From Pristionchus mayeri (taxonomy: Eukaryota; Nematoda; Chromadorea; Rhabditida; Neodiplogasteridae), in contig BTRK01000002.1 of assembly GCA_036245805.1 (NCBI GenBank), positions 25,661,067 to 25,725,066 of the forward strand: 64,000 nt of DNA, read 5' to 3'. Under the pieces are notes generated by a model. That model was given only the letters and a program-made list of their open reading frames with translations. It was not told the origin of the DNA and searched no databases. Positions within the stretch are counted from its first letter, which is position 1; each line of letters starts with the position of its first letter. Both the position numbers and the translations under genes were made by a program. Below, piece after piece: positions 36,809-48,929 of the stretch.

Positions 36809-39367
36809 CCTGAAACAGTAGTTGTTCGAGATAAGAAATTAGTAATCTGGACATGAATAATCACAAGTAAATACAAGCTACTAAAGAAGAGGAGTGAACA
36901 GAGATTTTGCGGAGAGAAATCATCGACCAGTTCTCCTCTCTTTCACCTTGTCTTGATTTTATTCCAATTAGAGATGGATAGAGATCGACACGTTTATAAA
37001 TAAGTTTCTTCTCCTCTCACCCAATCGAACGCAGCAGAGAGGAAAAACAACTTAGGAGATGAACGGACGAAGAACAATTAGAATGAAGAGTTCGAGAGCT
37101 TCCAACTCAGTTCATTCTTTGGAACCTGGATTAGTCATTGCTCTAAAATGTCAATTAGAGATTGGTAGAAAAGGGTAATCACCGTCAGCTCTTCAGAAAA
37201 AAAGAAAAAAAGATTTATGTAGATGACGAGGTCAGCAATTGTATAAGTTCGTTGATTTTTTCACTTACGAGAAAGCTGAATAATTACTGCGGCACTTCTA
37301 GAACAATATGAAATTCCAATCAAGCCAAAACAAGTTGCCTTCTCTTTCACTTCTCCTCTAAGCCACAATCGTCCATCGGACACTGATCCTTTCAACGTTC
37401 GCAAGCTGTCGGAGGACCTCGTTGTCGACTGATAAATATAATTCTTCCACATAATTTATTGTCATTTATAAATTTCAAACTATTCATTTTATATAAATTT
37501 ATTCAATTTACAAACTGAGCTTCACGTAGCACTTCCTTATGATGACGATCACCGCATATCAAATGGGTGATTTTTTCGAATAATTAGAATCTGAACGCGA
37601 AAATGAGCATAGATGATTGCTTCTCATTAGACCAGAACACAGCCTATGATCATCCAACCCTACTCCCTAATAGAGTTCACTGGGTGCTTGACAATGAAGA
37701 TTGTCTGTCCCTCTCACTTTCCCATACTATCTCTCCGCCCAGGGACAAGCTCAGCGACCTCAATTAGTACGACAGCAGTTCAGAAATCATTTGTGAAATC
37801 ATCCAACGAAAACATGAAAGTTGATCTGAATGAGTGCAAGCGCAACAATACTCCCTCTGCCTCTCTGCACTCTCTTCCCTCCCTGTTGTCTCTCGCCGTT
37901 CGACCCCTAGTCCCTTCCCCCGATCAGAGACTCGAGAGGAGAGGGAGAGGAGGGAAGGAGGGAGGGAGCAGATTGACCTGTTACGGGTGGCTCCCTCCGA
38001 TTGTTTTCTCCATTGATTGGATGTTCCCTATGGCGTTTTCGCTTCCTTTTCATGCTCAATTTCTTTGATTCGCTCGCTGTTATTCTCTCATTCTTCTTCC
38101 CCATTCTTCGTCTCGATTCCTTTCTGATTAGTCCCCATTGCATTTCTCCACTGTTTCTCCCCCATTGCTGCCCTTTGACTAACGATGATCGCTGCGGATT
38201 CTCTTCTTTCAAATCACAAATTCTGACTAATTCCGCACCGAACTGCTCGTTTTTTTTTGCCCAAATCGCTTTCCGTTTTTGCATCCCGTTTTGCGAGAGG
38301 ATTAGCAGGAACTAGTAGGCTGCGGTCCACTTTTTGCGAGAGGCGAGAGGAACTGGCCACTCGGGTTACGAAGAATGTAGTATGCCACGGGGGAAGCGAG
38401 AGTTCGCTAGGGTAGGTCACTGCCGCCTATTTCAAACTGGTTACTCCTCATTTCGCTTCTGCCGTTCAAGCGGAGGCGAAGCACGCTACTGACTAGAGAG
38501 AGAGACGAGGTGTTCGAGTGGGAGAGAGTGTGAATCCTCTTGTTATCTCTAGACGAGGGGACATCTCTAGACGAACGGGCAGTTTGTTGATGAGATGGGG
38601 GGAAGAAAACATGAAGAGCGCACTTCTCCGATGTCTGGGGGCATTACAGAGTGAGGGCAGATGGCTCCTTTCCCTCTCTCTCATCTCAGTTTCCCCCTCT
38701 TCCTGTCTCTTCCCTCCTTTGTTCCTCCCTTCTGACGTGCCATAACCTAGTTACCGGCCCTCTAATCCCTTCTCACTTCAGTTTCCCTCATTGTGCTTTT
38801 CGATTCAGTATGTGATCTTATTCTTGATTGTTGATTGTTCGCTTCTCATCGACTAGGGATTGATGCGGGGACAAGCCCAATCCTCTTTCTTCCCCTCTTC
38901 AATCAAGCCCATCTCAGAGCGGTTTCCCACCAATGTTTGCTATTGGCTGAAAGTTCACTGTGGGAATTCAAGCCCGAAATGGGCGCCCGATTGAAACTCC
39001 CCTCTTCTTCCTCTTTTCTCATCCCGCGACTCTTTAGATTTGGCTCGTCATTGAATGAGCAATGAGAGGGGAAGCTTCTAGGAATTTCTCTGCACTTGCA
39101 TCCGATATCCCCCACTTTCGCACTCTGGAGGCTGAGCGTTCTCTAGTCGTAAGCTAGGACGAATCCGAGAATTACACCACTGCGCTTTTATCTGATTTTT
39201 AGCGCGCTCCGTTTGTTAGCAATCTGATTCATTTTTAGTTCATCGTCTCTATGTTCTTACCTTTCATTCCCTTTCTTACTCTTACTAACGCTTTATTCCC
39301 GTTCTTTGAATCATTTATGATGTTTCCACTACCGTAACCTCAACTCCCCCTTCAGAATCCGTGGTGG
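36809..39367. other. Intergenic region upstream of P450 and LRAT-like genes
   Basis: Divergent promoters of both genes. It contains a relic nuclear-receptor exon (37512-37566), CT/GA-rich stretches at 37850-38000 and 38480-38760, and no other supported exon. The overlapping 60-140-codon ORFs here are low complexity. Confidence 0.45.
37512..37566 (+). pseudogene. Relic of a nuclear-receptor ligand-binding-domain exon
   Basis: AACTGAGCTTCACG...TACCAAATGG-type sequence matches the exon of the nuclear receptor at about 32285-32338 (LSFTEYALLKALTVYQM), including ATATCAAATGGGTGA at the donor. Here the frame reads LSFT then a stop, followed by a diverged ...ITAYQM. Neighbouring NR exons are not visible. 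Confidence 0.6.
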
Positions 39368-41856
39368 ATGACGTCATCGTCGTCATCGTCCTCTTCGGAC
39401 TTCGTCGTCCTCCGACCAGGGATGGCCGAGCAGGAGGTGGCACTCCGATGCACACTCGCCACCATCGACCCACCATTCAAGTGAGAATGATTTTTGGTCT
39501 TTGATCTATACCTTTGGTTTTATGTTTTGAGTAGAGACGGCTTTTAATTGAATTGGAGTGGTTTACCTTCTATCATTCTAACGAGCCCTTTCTATGATAA
39601 AAAAGAGTTTTAACTTTGATCCTTGATATTTCACGGCCGCACGCGTTTTCAAATCTGCGAGTTTTTCAGTGCCCCGTTAGCAATGAAAATATCCACTGTT
39701 CTAATATGGTGATCTTTGATCTTTGCAGAATTCTCTCGACGACGGCACTTGGTCAGCACTACGCGCTCTTCATCAAACGACGCATCCGGGGAGGATACAA
39801 TGTCAGTTGGAATGCATCATTAGTAGGCAGTAATCATAGATTTACTTTCGTGAGTTGATATCCAAATTAGGATGTTTTACCCAAATAGCTATCAAATCAC
39901 GAATGTTCGTTGGATCTGGGGGATTGTGTTGAAAGGTCAATTCTACGTGGAAGTGATCCAACATTATCGACTTTATATATTGCATTGTGATGATTCAACC
40001 TTCTTGCAGCTGTTCCTGAAGAGCGCGGAGAGTCGCGAGGGATTCCCACCGCCCGTCACGCAGGCGCTGCAGGTGAGGACTACGGTAGGATTACTGTAAT
40101 AAAACCAGTTATCGATGTTGGACGTTGTGGTATTTCCCTTTGAACTTGTAGTCCTCAATTAACTAATTTACTTCAATTAAGTCAGTCGTCGATAGAAACT
40201 TGTTGTGCGATAGGTTACTGTAGTCGATAGTTGTCCATTTTCAGATCGGTGGTCCATTCGTTCGCGATGAGGCAGAGGAGGTTGCGCGTGCCCTCGAGAC
40301 GAGACTGGGCAGGAATCCCCTCTTCTCACTCAGCCATCAACCCAATAAGGTACTGTAAGAAGGGAAGCGGGATACCTCATCAGAGATGTTATTTCATGGG
40401 GGTTTTCATTTTTGTGATGAAGCTCATTCCACTATAAAGATGATTTTCGCGAAACATAACTGACTATGAGAAAATACAAAATTGAATTGTATTGAAATCT
40501 GTAATTTATCCCTATGAGATTCATGGTAATCCCTCCTGCCTAATGGCGTAGTACTGATGCAATCCTATCAGATCTCGATCCCGCTCTCTCGTCAACTGGT
40601 GTCTCTCTACCCGGTGCCTGAGTCCGTCCACGACAATTCGCCCGACTGCTACCTCGAACCAGGTAAGTCGACTACCGTAACCCTGATCACAACTGGAGTA
40701 GATTGATTACTGACTGAGTTCTTCCATACCGTAATCTCTGGTTTTCGATCGACAACTGATCATTCAGGAGACGAGGTATACACGGAGTGCCGCATGGGCG
40801 CCCTCACCTTCTACCACTCGGGAATCTACGCGGGCGATGGACTCGTGTACCACTTCATGAATGAGGCCGGTGAGTGGAATACCGTATACGATGAATTATT
40901 GATTAGTATCGGGTACCTGCTATTGATAACTGTAGCAGGTACCCGCTCCAGTCAGACTTTGACAACCCCTAGGACTTGCGAGCTATCTTAAATCGATACC
41001 GTACACTGCCGTATCCTCCAGATGCCTCATTCACGTCGATGCTTCGTTCCTTCGCTCCGATCAAGGGTCGAATCGTACTCGAGCCATGGATCGACTACGT
41101 CCGCGCGCTCTATGAACCACCCGATGGTACGGTACTTGGCAGATTATCGAGGCTTCCATTGGGTAGAAGAAAACATAGAATAATCCGAGTTTCTGCTGTA
41201 TTACTTCCATCTTGATAGCTTCTCCGTGAGACTACTCCCTGAATAGATCGATACTACCGTACTCTTCAGGATCGTGGCCCACCGTCTACCGCGTCTCGTA
41301 CGCACTGCGCGTGCGCTCCGGTCGATCTATCGTCGAGTGGGCCGAGATAATCAAGAACTCCAAGGTATACGGTAGTCGGGTTACTGTAGAACATTTCCTA
41401 GTATTAGCTACGGTATCTCAGTGTACGGTATCAATCGATCTGCTCAGGCCTTCACCCACTACGACATCAGAAAGAGGAACTGCCAGCACTTCACGTCGCT
41501 CTGCTCCACGGGCGCATCCTTCTCCTACGATATGATCAATTCGGCCAAGTGAGTCAGTATGCGGTAGATCGTGGTTGACTCAGTACGGTAAAATTTGGTT
41601 CCTCGCAATCTGACGACTTATTGTTTGTAGATAATTCCGTTGCGTGAGGCTAAGTGAATAAGAAAAAAACTATTGCAGTCGGATTAAACAATCCATTTCA
41701 AATACAATCTTGCTAACTGAAATGACGTCACTGCCCAGTATTCACTCCCTTCCCATGCAGATCTCTGGGTTGTCTTCTTCTCAAGCCTGGCTCGACAATC
41801 ATGGGAGGAGGGCGAATCTCTCCCCGTCGCAGTCTCTCCGACTTCCAGACCACTGA
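39368..41856 (+). CDS. LRAT-domain protein (H-REV107/EGL-26 type, NlpC/P60 fold)
   Basis: Ten exons join from MTSSSSSSSSDFVVLRPGMA (ATG 39368) to TGA 41854-41856. The LRAT domain carries the conserved His in FYHSGIYAGDGLVYHF and the catalytic-Cys motif RNCQHFTSLCSTG, matching the family NCEHF signature. An N-terminal region (ALGQHYALFIKRRIRGGYN, EEVARALETRLGRNPLFSLS) precedes it. The last exon adds a Ser/Leu-rich tail. Family members are thiol acyltransferases or phospholipases; EGL-26 of C. elegans acts in vulval morphogenesis at the apical membrane. Enzymatic activity here is inferred only. Introns are packed with the heptamer TACNGTA. Confidence 0.8.
40081..41590. repeat. Cluster of TACNGTA palindromic heptamers in introns
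   Basis: Copies lie at about 40081, 40092, 40216, 40351, 40673, 40727, 40880, 40997, 41128, 41254, 41368, 41382, 41409, 41423 and 41584 (TACGGTA, TACTGTA or TACCGTA), almost all in introns and often close to splice sites. A second group lies in the BRAP2 introns (62416, 62540, 62551, 62591, 62621, 63337, 63528, 63979). Confidence 0.7.
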
Positions 41857-42752
41857 ACCAGAGGTCAGATGACGTCATCATTAGGCTGCACTACTGTGGT
41901 TGCGTCATCACTAGGCAATCAGCTTCCAGGCTTGGAAATTCTAATCAATGTAACGAGACCGTCACGCCTCTCCCTTTCCTGATCTTGCCATTCAATTAGG
42001 GGAAGGCGTACCGGCCTCGCTACCTTGTCTCGATTTGCCTATCTTAATTGCGTCATCATTAGGCAAAAAAAATATAATTCCTTTGAAGGAGCATCTGAAG
42101 CCGACGAACACGAGAGTGAAGTAGGAGGGGATTTCATTCTGCTGGAGGACGAAGATAGACTTGCCCATTCTCAATCTAGGCCTAATTTATGCTGTACAAA
42201 TTGACTAATTATATTGCCACGTTCTCAATTTTCTCACTGACTACTGGTACGCTGATGTAATAATCCTGTAAATTATGCATAACGTAATCGCGATAAAGCC
42301 ATAATTTGGTCATTTTGTGCAGTCGGAGTATATTTCATCGAACCTTGATCTCCTCATTCCGTGTATTTATGATCTCGATAGAGCACCACCAGAGGGAGTA
42401 GTTGTATCGTAGATAGGTTGCTGTAAATGTTGCCAATGGGCATGGAAGCTTCTGTTTGCCGTCTCTCCCAGAATGGATTACCCTTCCGATCTTTATTTAA
42501 CACTTCCAGCCTGCTGCATATAAGCTCGAGGGATAGGAGTAGTCAATCAGTTTCATCTCACCACTCTTCCCTTCTTTCATACTATCTCTCCAGTTGTCTT
42601 CCAAATCTCCTCCTACTTATATTTTAAATGTATTTTAAATTCACTGTTCATATTGCTTACAATCAATCTCATTCATGATTGAAACTGCTTCCCATCCTAT
42701 CATGCCTATGTAGTCTCGGTTTATAAACCAATTCCATTTTCAGATCCTAAAA
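41857..42752. other. Intergenic region
   Basis: 3' flank of the LRAT-like gene and promoter of the F-box-like gene. It contains the 20-mer TCGCGATAAAGCCATAATTT (42288-42307), which recurs exactly at 53151-53170. No exon was recognised. Confidence 0.45.
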
Positions 42753-44109
42753 ATGTTCGCCAATCAGTACATCGAGGACATGGACAGGGATGCAGTTACG
42801 GTTAGTATCTGACAAACGATAAATTCAACTCAACTGATTTCTGAAACCTTCACCATCAATATTTCAGTTTCCCTTTGACTGCCTTCCGAACGAGATGAAG
42901 ATGCACATCATTCAACACATGTCGTTGACAGAACGGGAGAACATCGGATCGATTGGAAATCTGAATGAGCTTGTCAAGAACGCCGGATTCAATAGATTCT
43001 CGAACATCAACGTCCGATCGGTAAATAACAAATTCTGATTTTGATTTCACAAATCTTACTTCGAATAGAGAGTTCTCCATGCAGTAAAATAAATAAAATC
43101 AAGAGAACATTATTTCAACTTAATTTTAAGATGTACCAGGCGCAGTTTGCCGCATGGGAGGAGACTTCTCCTCAGAGGGAAATTAAGGACGACGAACTGA
43201 ATCAATACTTCAAACATGCATCTACTACCGAGCTGAGAATTGAGGTGCGAATTTCACATGGAACTCTACTAGATTCAATTCCACTAATTCTCTTCTAATC
43301 ATGAACCAATTGGGTGAATTCAGGGAGCAATGAACGAAGAGATCGAGAATAAACTCAAATCAGCATTCAAGAGTCTCTCCTTCAAGGAATTGGACATCAC
43401 TTTCTCGAATGAGTATTCTGGCAGGTATGTTTTTTGCGAATTTTTTAAAATATAAATTCATAAATTTCAATTGTTACAGAATCATAAGCGAGCTGATCTG
43501 TGGCAGTTCGGGGATCGAAGAAGTGAAGATTCACTGGGAATGCATCAAAGACGAAATCGAATCAGCCAAAGAAGTTCTCAAGAGTCTTCCTTCCATGCAG
43601 AAATGCAAGATCTCCGGAAACGCCGTGAGTTAACAAATAAAAATTACCTATTACGATATTTGTTCATTTTTTTTCTTTTCAGAAGCATCCTCTCATCGAT
43701 GACGACGTTCTCTTCCACATCGTCAACCAATCTTCCAAATCAGTCGATCTGGACATTCGAAATACGAATGTGACAGCTCGTGGTCTGGCGAGAGCATTCG
43801 AGGTACGATCAAATTGAAAAACCATTGATGAATATTCTAAAAACTTTTAATTATTGTCTATCCTTGCAGGTCTTTCAGAAGAGTGAGAAAAATGTAGAAG
43901 TGCGCTGCTTCGTTTCACTCGGATCGCTCATCCAATACCTCTCCACCCATGGAGAAGACATCAGAAAGCTGATTAATATCAGCACTTTGGAACACAATTC
44001 CGGAGCGACTCTCTGGTCGACTGCTCCCTTCAGCTCCCTTCAGCATGAAAGATTCACCGATGAGTGCGCCATCATCATGAGATCGAATAATTTCCGCAAA
44101 TTCTTTTAA
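42753..44109 (+). CDS. F-box-like protein, nematode type
   Basis: Seven exons join from MFANQYIEDMDRDAVT (ATG 42753) to TAA 44107-44109. The second exon encodes an F-box-like helix set, FPFDCLPNEMKMHIIQHMSL, then TERENIGSIGNLNELVKNAG. The remaining about 260 aa form an alpha/beta region without a motif I can name, comparable to the variable C-terminal parts of worm F-box proteins. F-box proteins link substrates to SKP1-cullin-1 ubiquitin ligases; that role is inferred. Transcription is convergent with the membrane-protein gene ending at 44397. Confidence 0.65.
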
Positions 44110-44396
44110 ACTCGATGAACATTCTCCTGTTTTTTTATTGTATTCAACTGATAAAATATAACAATACAGGAATTTGTTAGTTGATTGAACGAGGAAGCAG
44201 CCGAAAACAAACAAAATAACGGAAGCACAACTATTCAAGATGTAGGGCGTTTTCCGATATGCTATTGTGAGATCAAATGTATGACCTATGCTCGTAAACT
44301 GGCCAAATGCATTATTCAATATGTCGGAAAAGGGGTAAATGAGACCACTGATTGTTCTAATGAGGTAGGATGCATACCATTTCATGGCCAGCTCGT

Positions 44397-46020
44397 TCAT
44401 AACATCTGTGATTCCCTCAGTCTGGGGTCGCTGTTCACTCTCTCGAATCTCACGGGAGCATTTGCTCTCGCTCTGGCTGATTTCCACTCGTTCCTCTTCT
44501 TCACCGCGATTTTGCAACAGCAGAAGAGAACGAGGATGAAAATGGCGAGAAAGGCGAGGGAACCGACGATCGCAGGAATCGTGCTGAAGAGAAGCAGTGA
44601 AGAAGTTCGGGTCAAGTGAGAGAGAAATGGTTGGAGAAAGATAAGTGAGAGCTGCAAATTGAATATTAAACAAACAGGTCGTAGCGATCACAGCACTCGA
44701 AGGCGCAGCAGACTTGACCAGCACGACAGAACCACGAGAATTGAGTGAGACTGAAGGAGAACGGTATTTGAATCAAAGGACACAAATACTGCGAGGATAG
44801 AAAAGATGAGAGATTGGTACCGTCCACCGTCCTTATCGAAGAAAGTCAACGGGGCAAAGTGAGGAAGATCGGAGATGTTAGCAGCACATCTGAGTGTGTG
44901 TTTATTCGTCCAGTAGGTTTCATTTGCTTAGATCTTCCAGGCGAAAAAATGAGTATTCTAGCCTTCTAATCTTAGATAAATGATCACCTTTCCATCGTTG
45001 ATACATTGCAGAAAGAGACGCTCGCATCATCGTTCATTGTCGTGTAGTGGAAACACTCATTCATGTTGTCATCCGGGGAAAAGCCGGAAACGTTCCAGAA
45101 ATAGTAGAGTGAACTTTTACCGATCCTGAATTTGTGATACAGCATAGAACCAAAAATAATAGATTGAAATTCAAAAATATGTTAACTGTGAACTTACGTG
45201 ACTGGTCTTTTTGCATCGATGACTGTCTGTGGAATCTTCATGAACTGATGAGTTGAGAGTGAAAAGTTATGCTGAAGATATTCACATGATGCAACACAAT
45301 TTTCGCATTTTCTGAGTGATGAGTCATTTTTCCATGATTCTCAAAGCAGGGAGGGTCGAAAACATAGATCTTGCAACTAGATCACATACGGGATTGATCT
45401 TTCGCTCGAATGCTGCTTTCTCTTCAATCTGTTGTTTGAAGACAGCAGTGAATGATTTCTGGTCGAAGAGAGAGTAGTAGATGACGCTGCTGTTCACGAG
45501 GGGTTCGTCAGATTCCTGAGCAGATCCACCACCTCTGAATCAGAAATTTAATTTGAAACAAATTTCTTAAATAATGTTTTAGGTATCATATTTTGATATA
45601 GGTACTGAGGTGACAAATTCTACTTTTTCAACACCTTCGTATGAAAATCGAAAATTATCTGAAATTTATAAACTACTTTTGTTAAAAATGAAAAGATTGA
45701 ATAACCTGAATGAACTGATGTGCACCGTAGCACCACTCTCGTTACTTCTTCGCAGTGAGGTCGATTTAACATGGTGCTTGTCCACCTTGCATCCTTCTTT
45801 AGTATGTGTGTGGATAACTGTGGCTGCAACTGAAGCACTCGCCATAAATTTTATATCCCTTTTTGATTGAATAGCTCATTGCGAATGCTTGATTTCCTTA
45901 TCAGTTTCCTCTTACATCAGAGGAGTTGAAAAGGTAAAGTGAAATAATACCCCCAGAGCTTGAAATATAAAGGAAGAGGAGCAAGGAAAGTTGTCGAATG
46001 AAGGGATGAAGCTCACTCAT
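44397..46020 (-). CDS. Type I membrane protein, tandem paralogue 1
   Basis: ATG at 46020 encodes a signal peptide (MSELHPFIRQLSLLLFLYIS). Extracellular exons follow: TVIHTHTKEGCKVDKHHVKS, NSSVIYYSLFDQKSFTAVF, QIEEKAAFERKINP, KIPQTVIDAKRPVT, GKSSLYYFWNVSGFSPDDN, NECFHYTTMNDDASVSFCNV, ISDLPHFAPLTFFDKDGG and FSWFCRAGQVCCAFECC. A membrane segment (TIPAIVGSLAFLAIFILVLF) follows, then CCCKIAVKKR and a short basic/acidic tail ending RESQML*. It has N-glycosylation sites (NSS, NVS) and paired cysteines. No family was recognised. It is the neighbour and paralogue of 46612-48137 with the same exon order. Confidence 0.75.
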
Positions 46021-46611
46021 CGAAAGGCACCCTTAAAGAAGTTGGTTACATATCAAAGTTCATCATTAAAATTTCCCTTGAACTAAAGTGGGGGTGAATG
46101 AACTACTAGAAGCACGTGAACAACAAGGAAAACAGGGCGAAATGTGTGTAAACATGCCCGGGGGTGGTCGACGCCTGAGGGGCAGCTAGCACGTGCACTC
46201 TCTTTCTCTGCCACTCTCTCTCCCCAGAACACTCCCTCGCCGTACACCCACTGCCTCATCATCCAATATCTCTCCCCCCTCTCCCCTGCATCTGGCATCT
46301 AGAAGGGACAGGGGATAGTTAGGCTCTACTCTCTCTCCCACGCATACGAAAGAAAGGTGTAGTTTCAGTTGTCCTTGATTTTCCAATCTCTCAATACTCC
46401 ACAACAGCCGAAATTCGACAAAGAGTCGTGAGGAACCACAGATATAGAGCAATATTTTATCAAGAGATGCTTTATAGTGTTATGATTTCGCCAAATCGAC
46501 CATCGAAAATCTCACTTAGCGAAAGCGAGATCAGGGGAGAAATTTATTCAGAATAAGTTCTGCGACAAAAGTATCAATACGTACTAATAAAAATTGAGTG
46601 GGTTTACTCCA

Positions 46612-48137
46612 TCATTCGACAAAAGTTCTCATTCTCTCGTCTAGTTGAATATCATTGTTCAAATTATTGAATCGAACGGAAACATTCGCTTTTTTTCTTT
46701 TCATTCTGTGCTTCTTCACATCATGGATTACTTTCGCACAGGAACAGAGAAGGATGAGACCGAAGATGACTCCAGCAACAGCACCGAAGAGGTAGAGGGG
46801 CGTCCTGGGATGAAATATCATCACTCAAAAAATTTCAACTGGATTCCAGAATTATGGAAAATTCCGCAGAAATTGTTTTTTTTCTCTTGGTGACTCATAA
46901 GCCCAATTAAAGTAAGAGGTGTGGTTATCCCGAAAAACAAACAAACATATCGACAAGATCACAGCATTCATAGGCACAGCACGATTGACCTTCTCTGCAG
47001 AGCCACGAGAATTGCGTGAGTCTGAAGAGCATGATTCTCCTGACCCTTCTACTCTTTCGAATATTCAATCATTTCTACCGTTGTCCATTCTTGTTATGGA
47101 ATGAAAAAGGAGCGAGGTGAGAGAAATCGGAAATATTCGCAGCGCATCTGTAATTATTCGAAAATGCACGAAATTTGAAGACGATTTCGATTAAGAATGA
47201 TTGATGAAACTTTTAGTCCGGATAGATACATTATGCATTATTACCTGTCCATCTTCGTAATATTACAGAAGGATACGCTTTTGGCATCGTTCATTGTCGT
47301 GTAGTGAAAACACTCGGCGAAATTGTCAATCTTCGGAAGAGAGGAAACATTCCAAAAGTAGTGAATTATATTGTCTCCGATGCTAAAATGTTGTATACAA
47401 TATTATTTCGGATTTGAGTTGAGTATTTTACAAATTATTGGAAGCTAAATCGTACATCACTGGTCTCCTCGCGTCGTTGACTGTTAGGGAAATTTTTATG
47501 AACAGACGAGAAGAGAGCGAGAAGTTTCGCTTAATGGTATCTTCTTTTTTGGATGCAATTTCTAATTTTTTTCATCAGAAATTGCACATACGGGATTGCT
47601 CTTTCGTTCGAATGCTGGTTTCTCTTCAATCTTTTGCATGAATACTGAGGTGAATGAGTTCTGGTCGAAGAGAGATGAATAGACTACGGAACTATTCACA
47701 TGTGGAGCGTGCGAATTTTCCGCTGTTCCATCGCCTCTCAAAGTATCTGCATTTTGGAGAAAAAAACATAATGTGAAAGTATCAATTTTGAAAATGTTGC
47801 AACATCAATGTACCTGAACCAGCGTACGAAAACGGTAGCATTTGAGTCGTCTTTTCTTGCCAGGGAAGTCGATCGAACTTTCTCTTTGTTCACGTGGCAT
47901 CCTCCATTCTTGCTTGATGAGACCTCGACTTGAGCACTACCTGCAACATGGAAGGACAGTCTTGTAGCTACGAAGTGGAACAGTCAGAGATGAGGAGCTC
48001 TGTACCTGTATCTCAAACACCTATGCCCACTTCAAAGATACTGAATGATGTTGAATATTACCGACTCCTTCGTTCGCTATTGTAGAAGCCACAATCAAAA
48101 TTATTATGGGCAGAATAAATGGCGCATGCTGTTGCAT
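46612..48137 (-). CDS. Type I membrane protein, tandem paralogue 2
   Basis: The signal peptide exon starts at ATG 48137 (MQQHAPFILPIIILIVASTI). It joins VEVSSSKNGGCHVNKEKVRS, then DGTAENSHAPHVNSSVVYSS, FDQNSFTSVFMQKIEEKPAF and ERKSNP, which match the paralogue block by block. Further exons carry the conserved Cys-rich region (about 46940-47350). The last exon has a membrane span (LYLFGAVAGVIFGLILLCSC) and the tail RFNNLNNDIQLDERMRTFVE*, with its stop at 46612. The cytoplasmic RFE/RFN-VNSD-like motif is shared by both paralogues. Function unknown. Confidence 0.7.
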
Positions 48138-48616
48138 GATAATACAAATGATTCTCTGAAAGTATGCAATGATCTTGTCGAAAGAGGCTGTTTTCAACCG
48201 AAAGAGAACCAGCAATCACTTAAATGAGAGCGTATATGTGAAACAGGCACGAGACTCCATTGAGAGAGGGGAGAAACCCTCGTGCACTCTCTTCGTCCAG
48301 AAAGCGTAGTATCTTGCCATTCCAGACTTTCTCGTAGTATTTGTTTCTCTCTAGAGAAGCAACTCTTGTAATGAAAGTAAGTGCAGAAGGAAGACGTGAA
48401 AACACCATCAGACAACCGGATTCATACCTGACATATTTTTCGAAAACACAACAGTTAGCTTTCAAATGAGAAAGCAAATTAGTAACTCATTTCACTGTGC
48501 TGACATTCCACAGCTTCGTTGATCCTTGTGACTTGATATTTTGTACTATGCACGATTGTGTTACCACAACAATAATTTATCATGAGGTATAACCTTTGGT
48601 ATTGGGTGACCATACA

Positions 48617-48785
48617 TCATATTCTTCGTACAGGAATCCTGTAACAGGATTGTTCTGTTCTCCGAAAATAGTTGAGAATGACTTTCTGTCGAATAGCGAA
48701 TTGTAGATGACTCCGCTGGTCACGTGAGGCTCGTCCGATTCTTCTGCCGCACCTCCACCTCGGAGTTATTGCTTTAGATGCCATA
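48617..48785 (-). pseudogene. Relic of a third membrane-protein paralogue
   Basis: One exon equivalent reads RGGGAAEESDEPHVTSGVIY then NSLFDRKSFSTIFGEQNNP, matching the exon at about 45395-45535 of paralogue 1. Its acceptor is altered (CCGAG instead of TTCAG) and the KIEEK/AFERK part is missing. No signal-peptide or membrane-span exon is found nearby. A palindromic repeat begins about 140 bp further upstream. Confidence 0.65.
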
Positions 48786-48929
48786 AAATATAATTCAATT
48801 AAGATTTTCATGTCTGTTTCCGGGTTTTGTGAGGAGCATTAACTTCGTAAGAATCACTGATATCACAACAATCTCACATGAAAGAAGCGATGTGCACTTT
48901 TGGTATTCTAAAAAAATATTCTAATGTAT

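Noticed and set aside
37646..38068. 140-codon plus-strand ORF in CT/GA-rich DNA
   Set aside because: Low-complexity composition, with opposite-strand ORFs of similar length over the same DNA, and no motif, signal peptide or splice pattern.
43915..44724. 269-codon minus-strand ORF, the longest in the window
   Set aside because: It overlaps in other frames the real 3' exons of the membrane-protein gene and the last exon of the F-box-like gene, both supported by splice sites and family structure.
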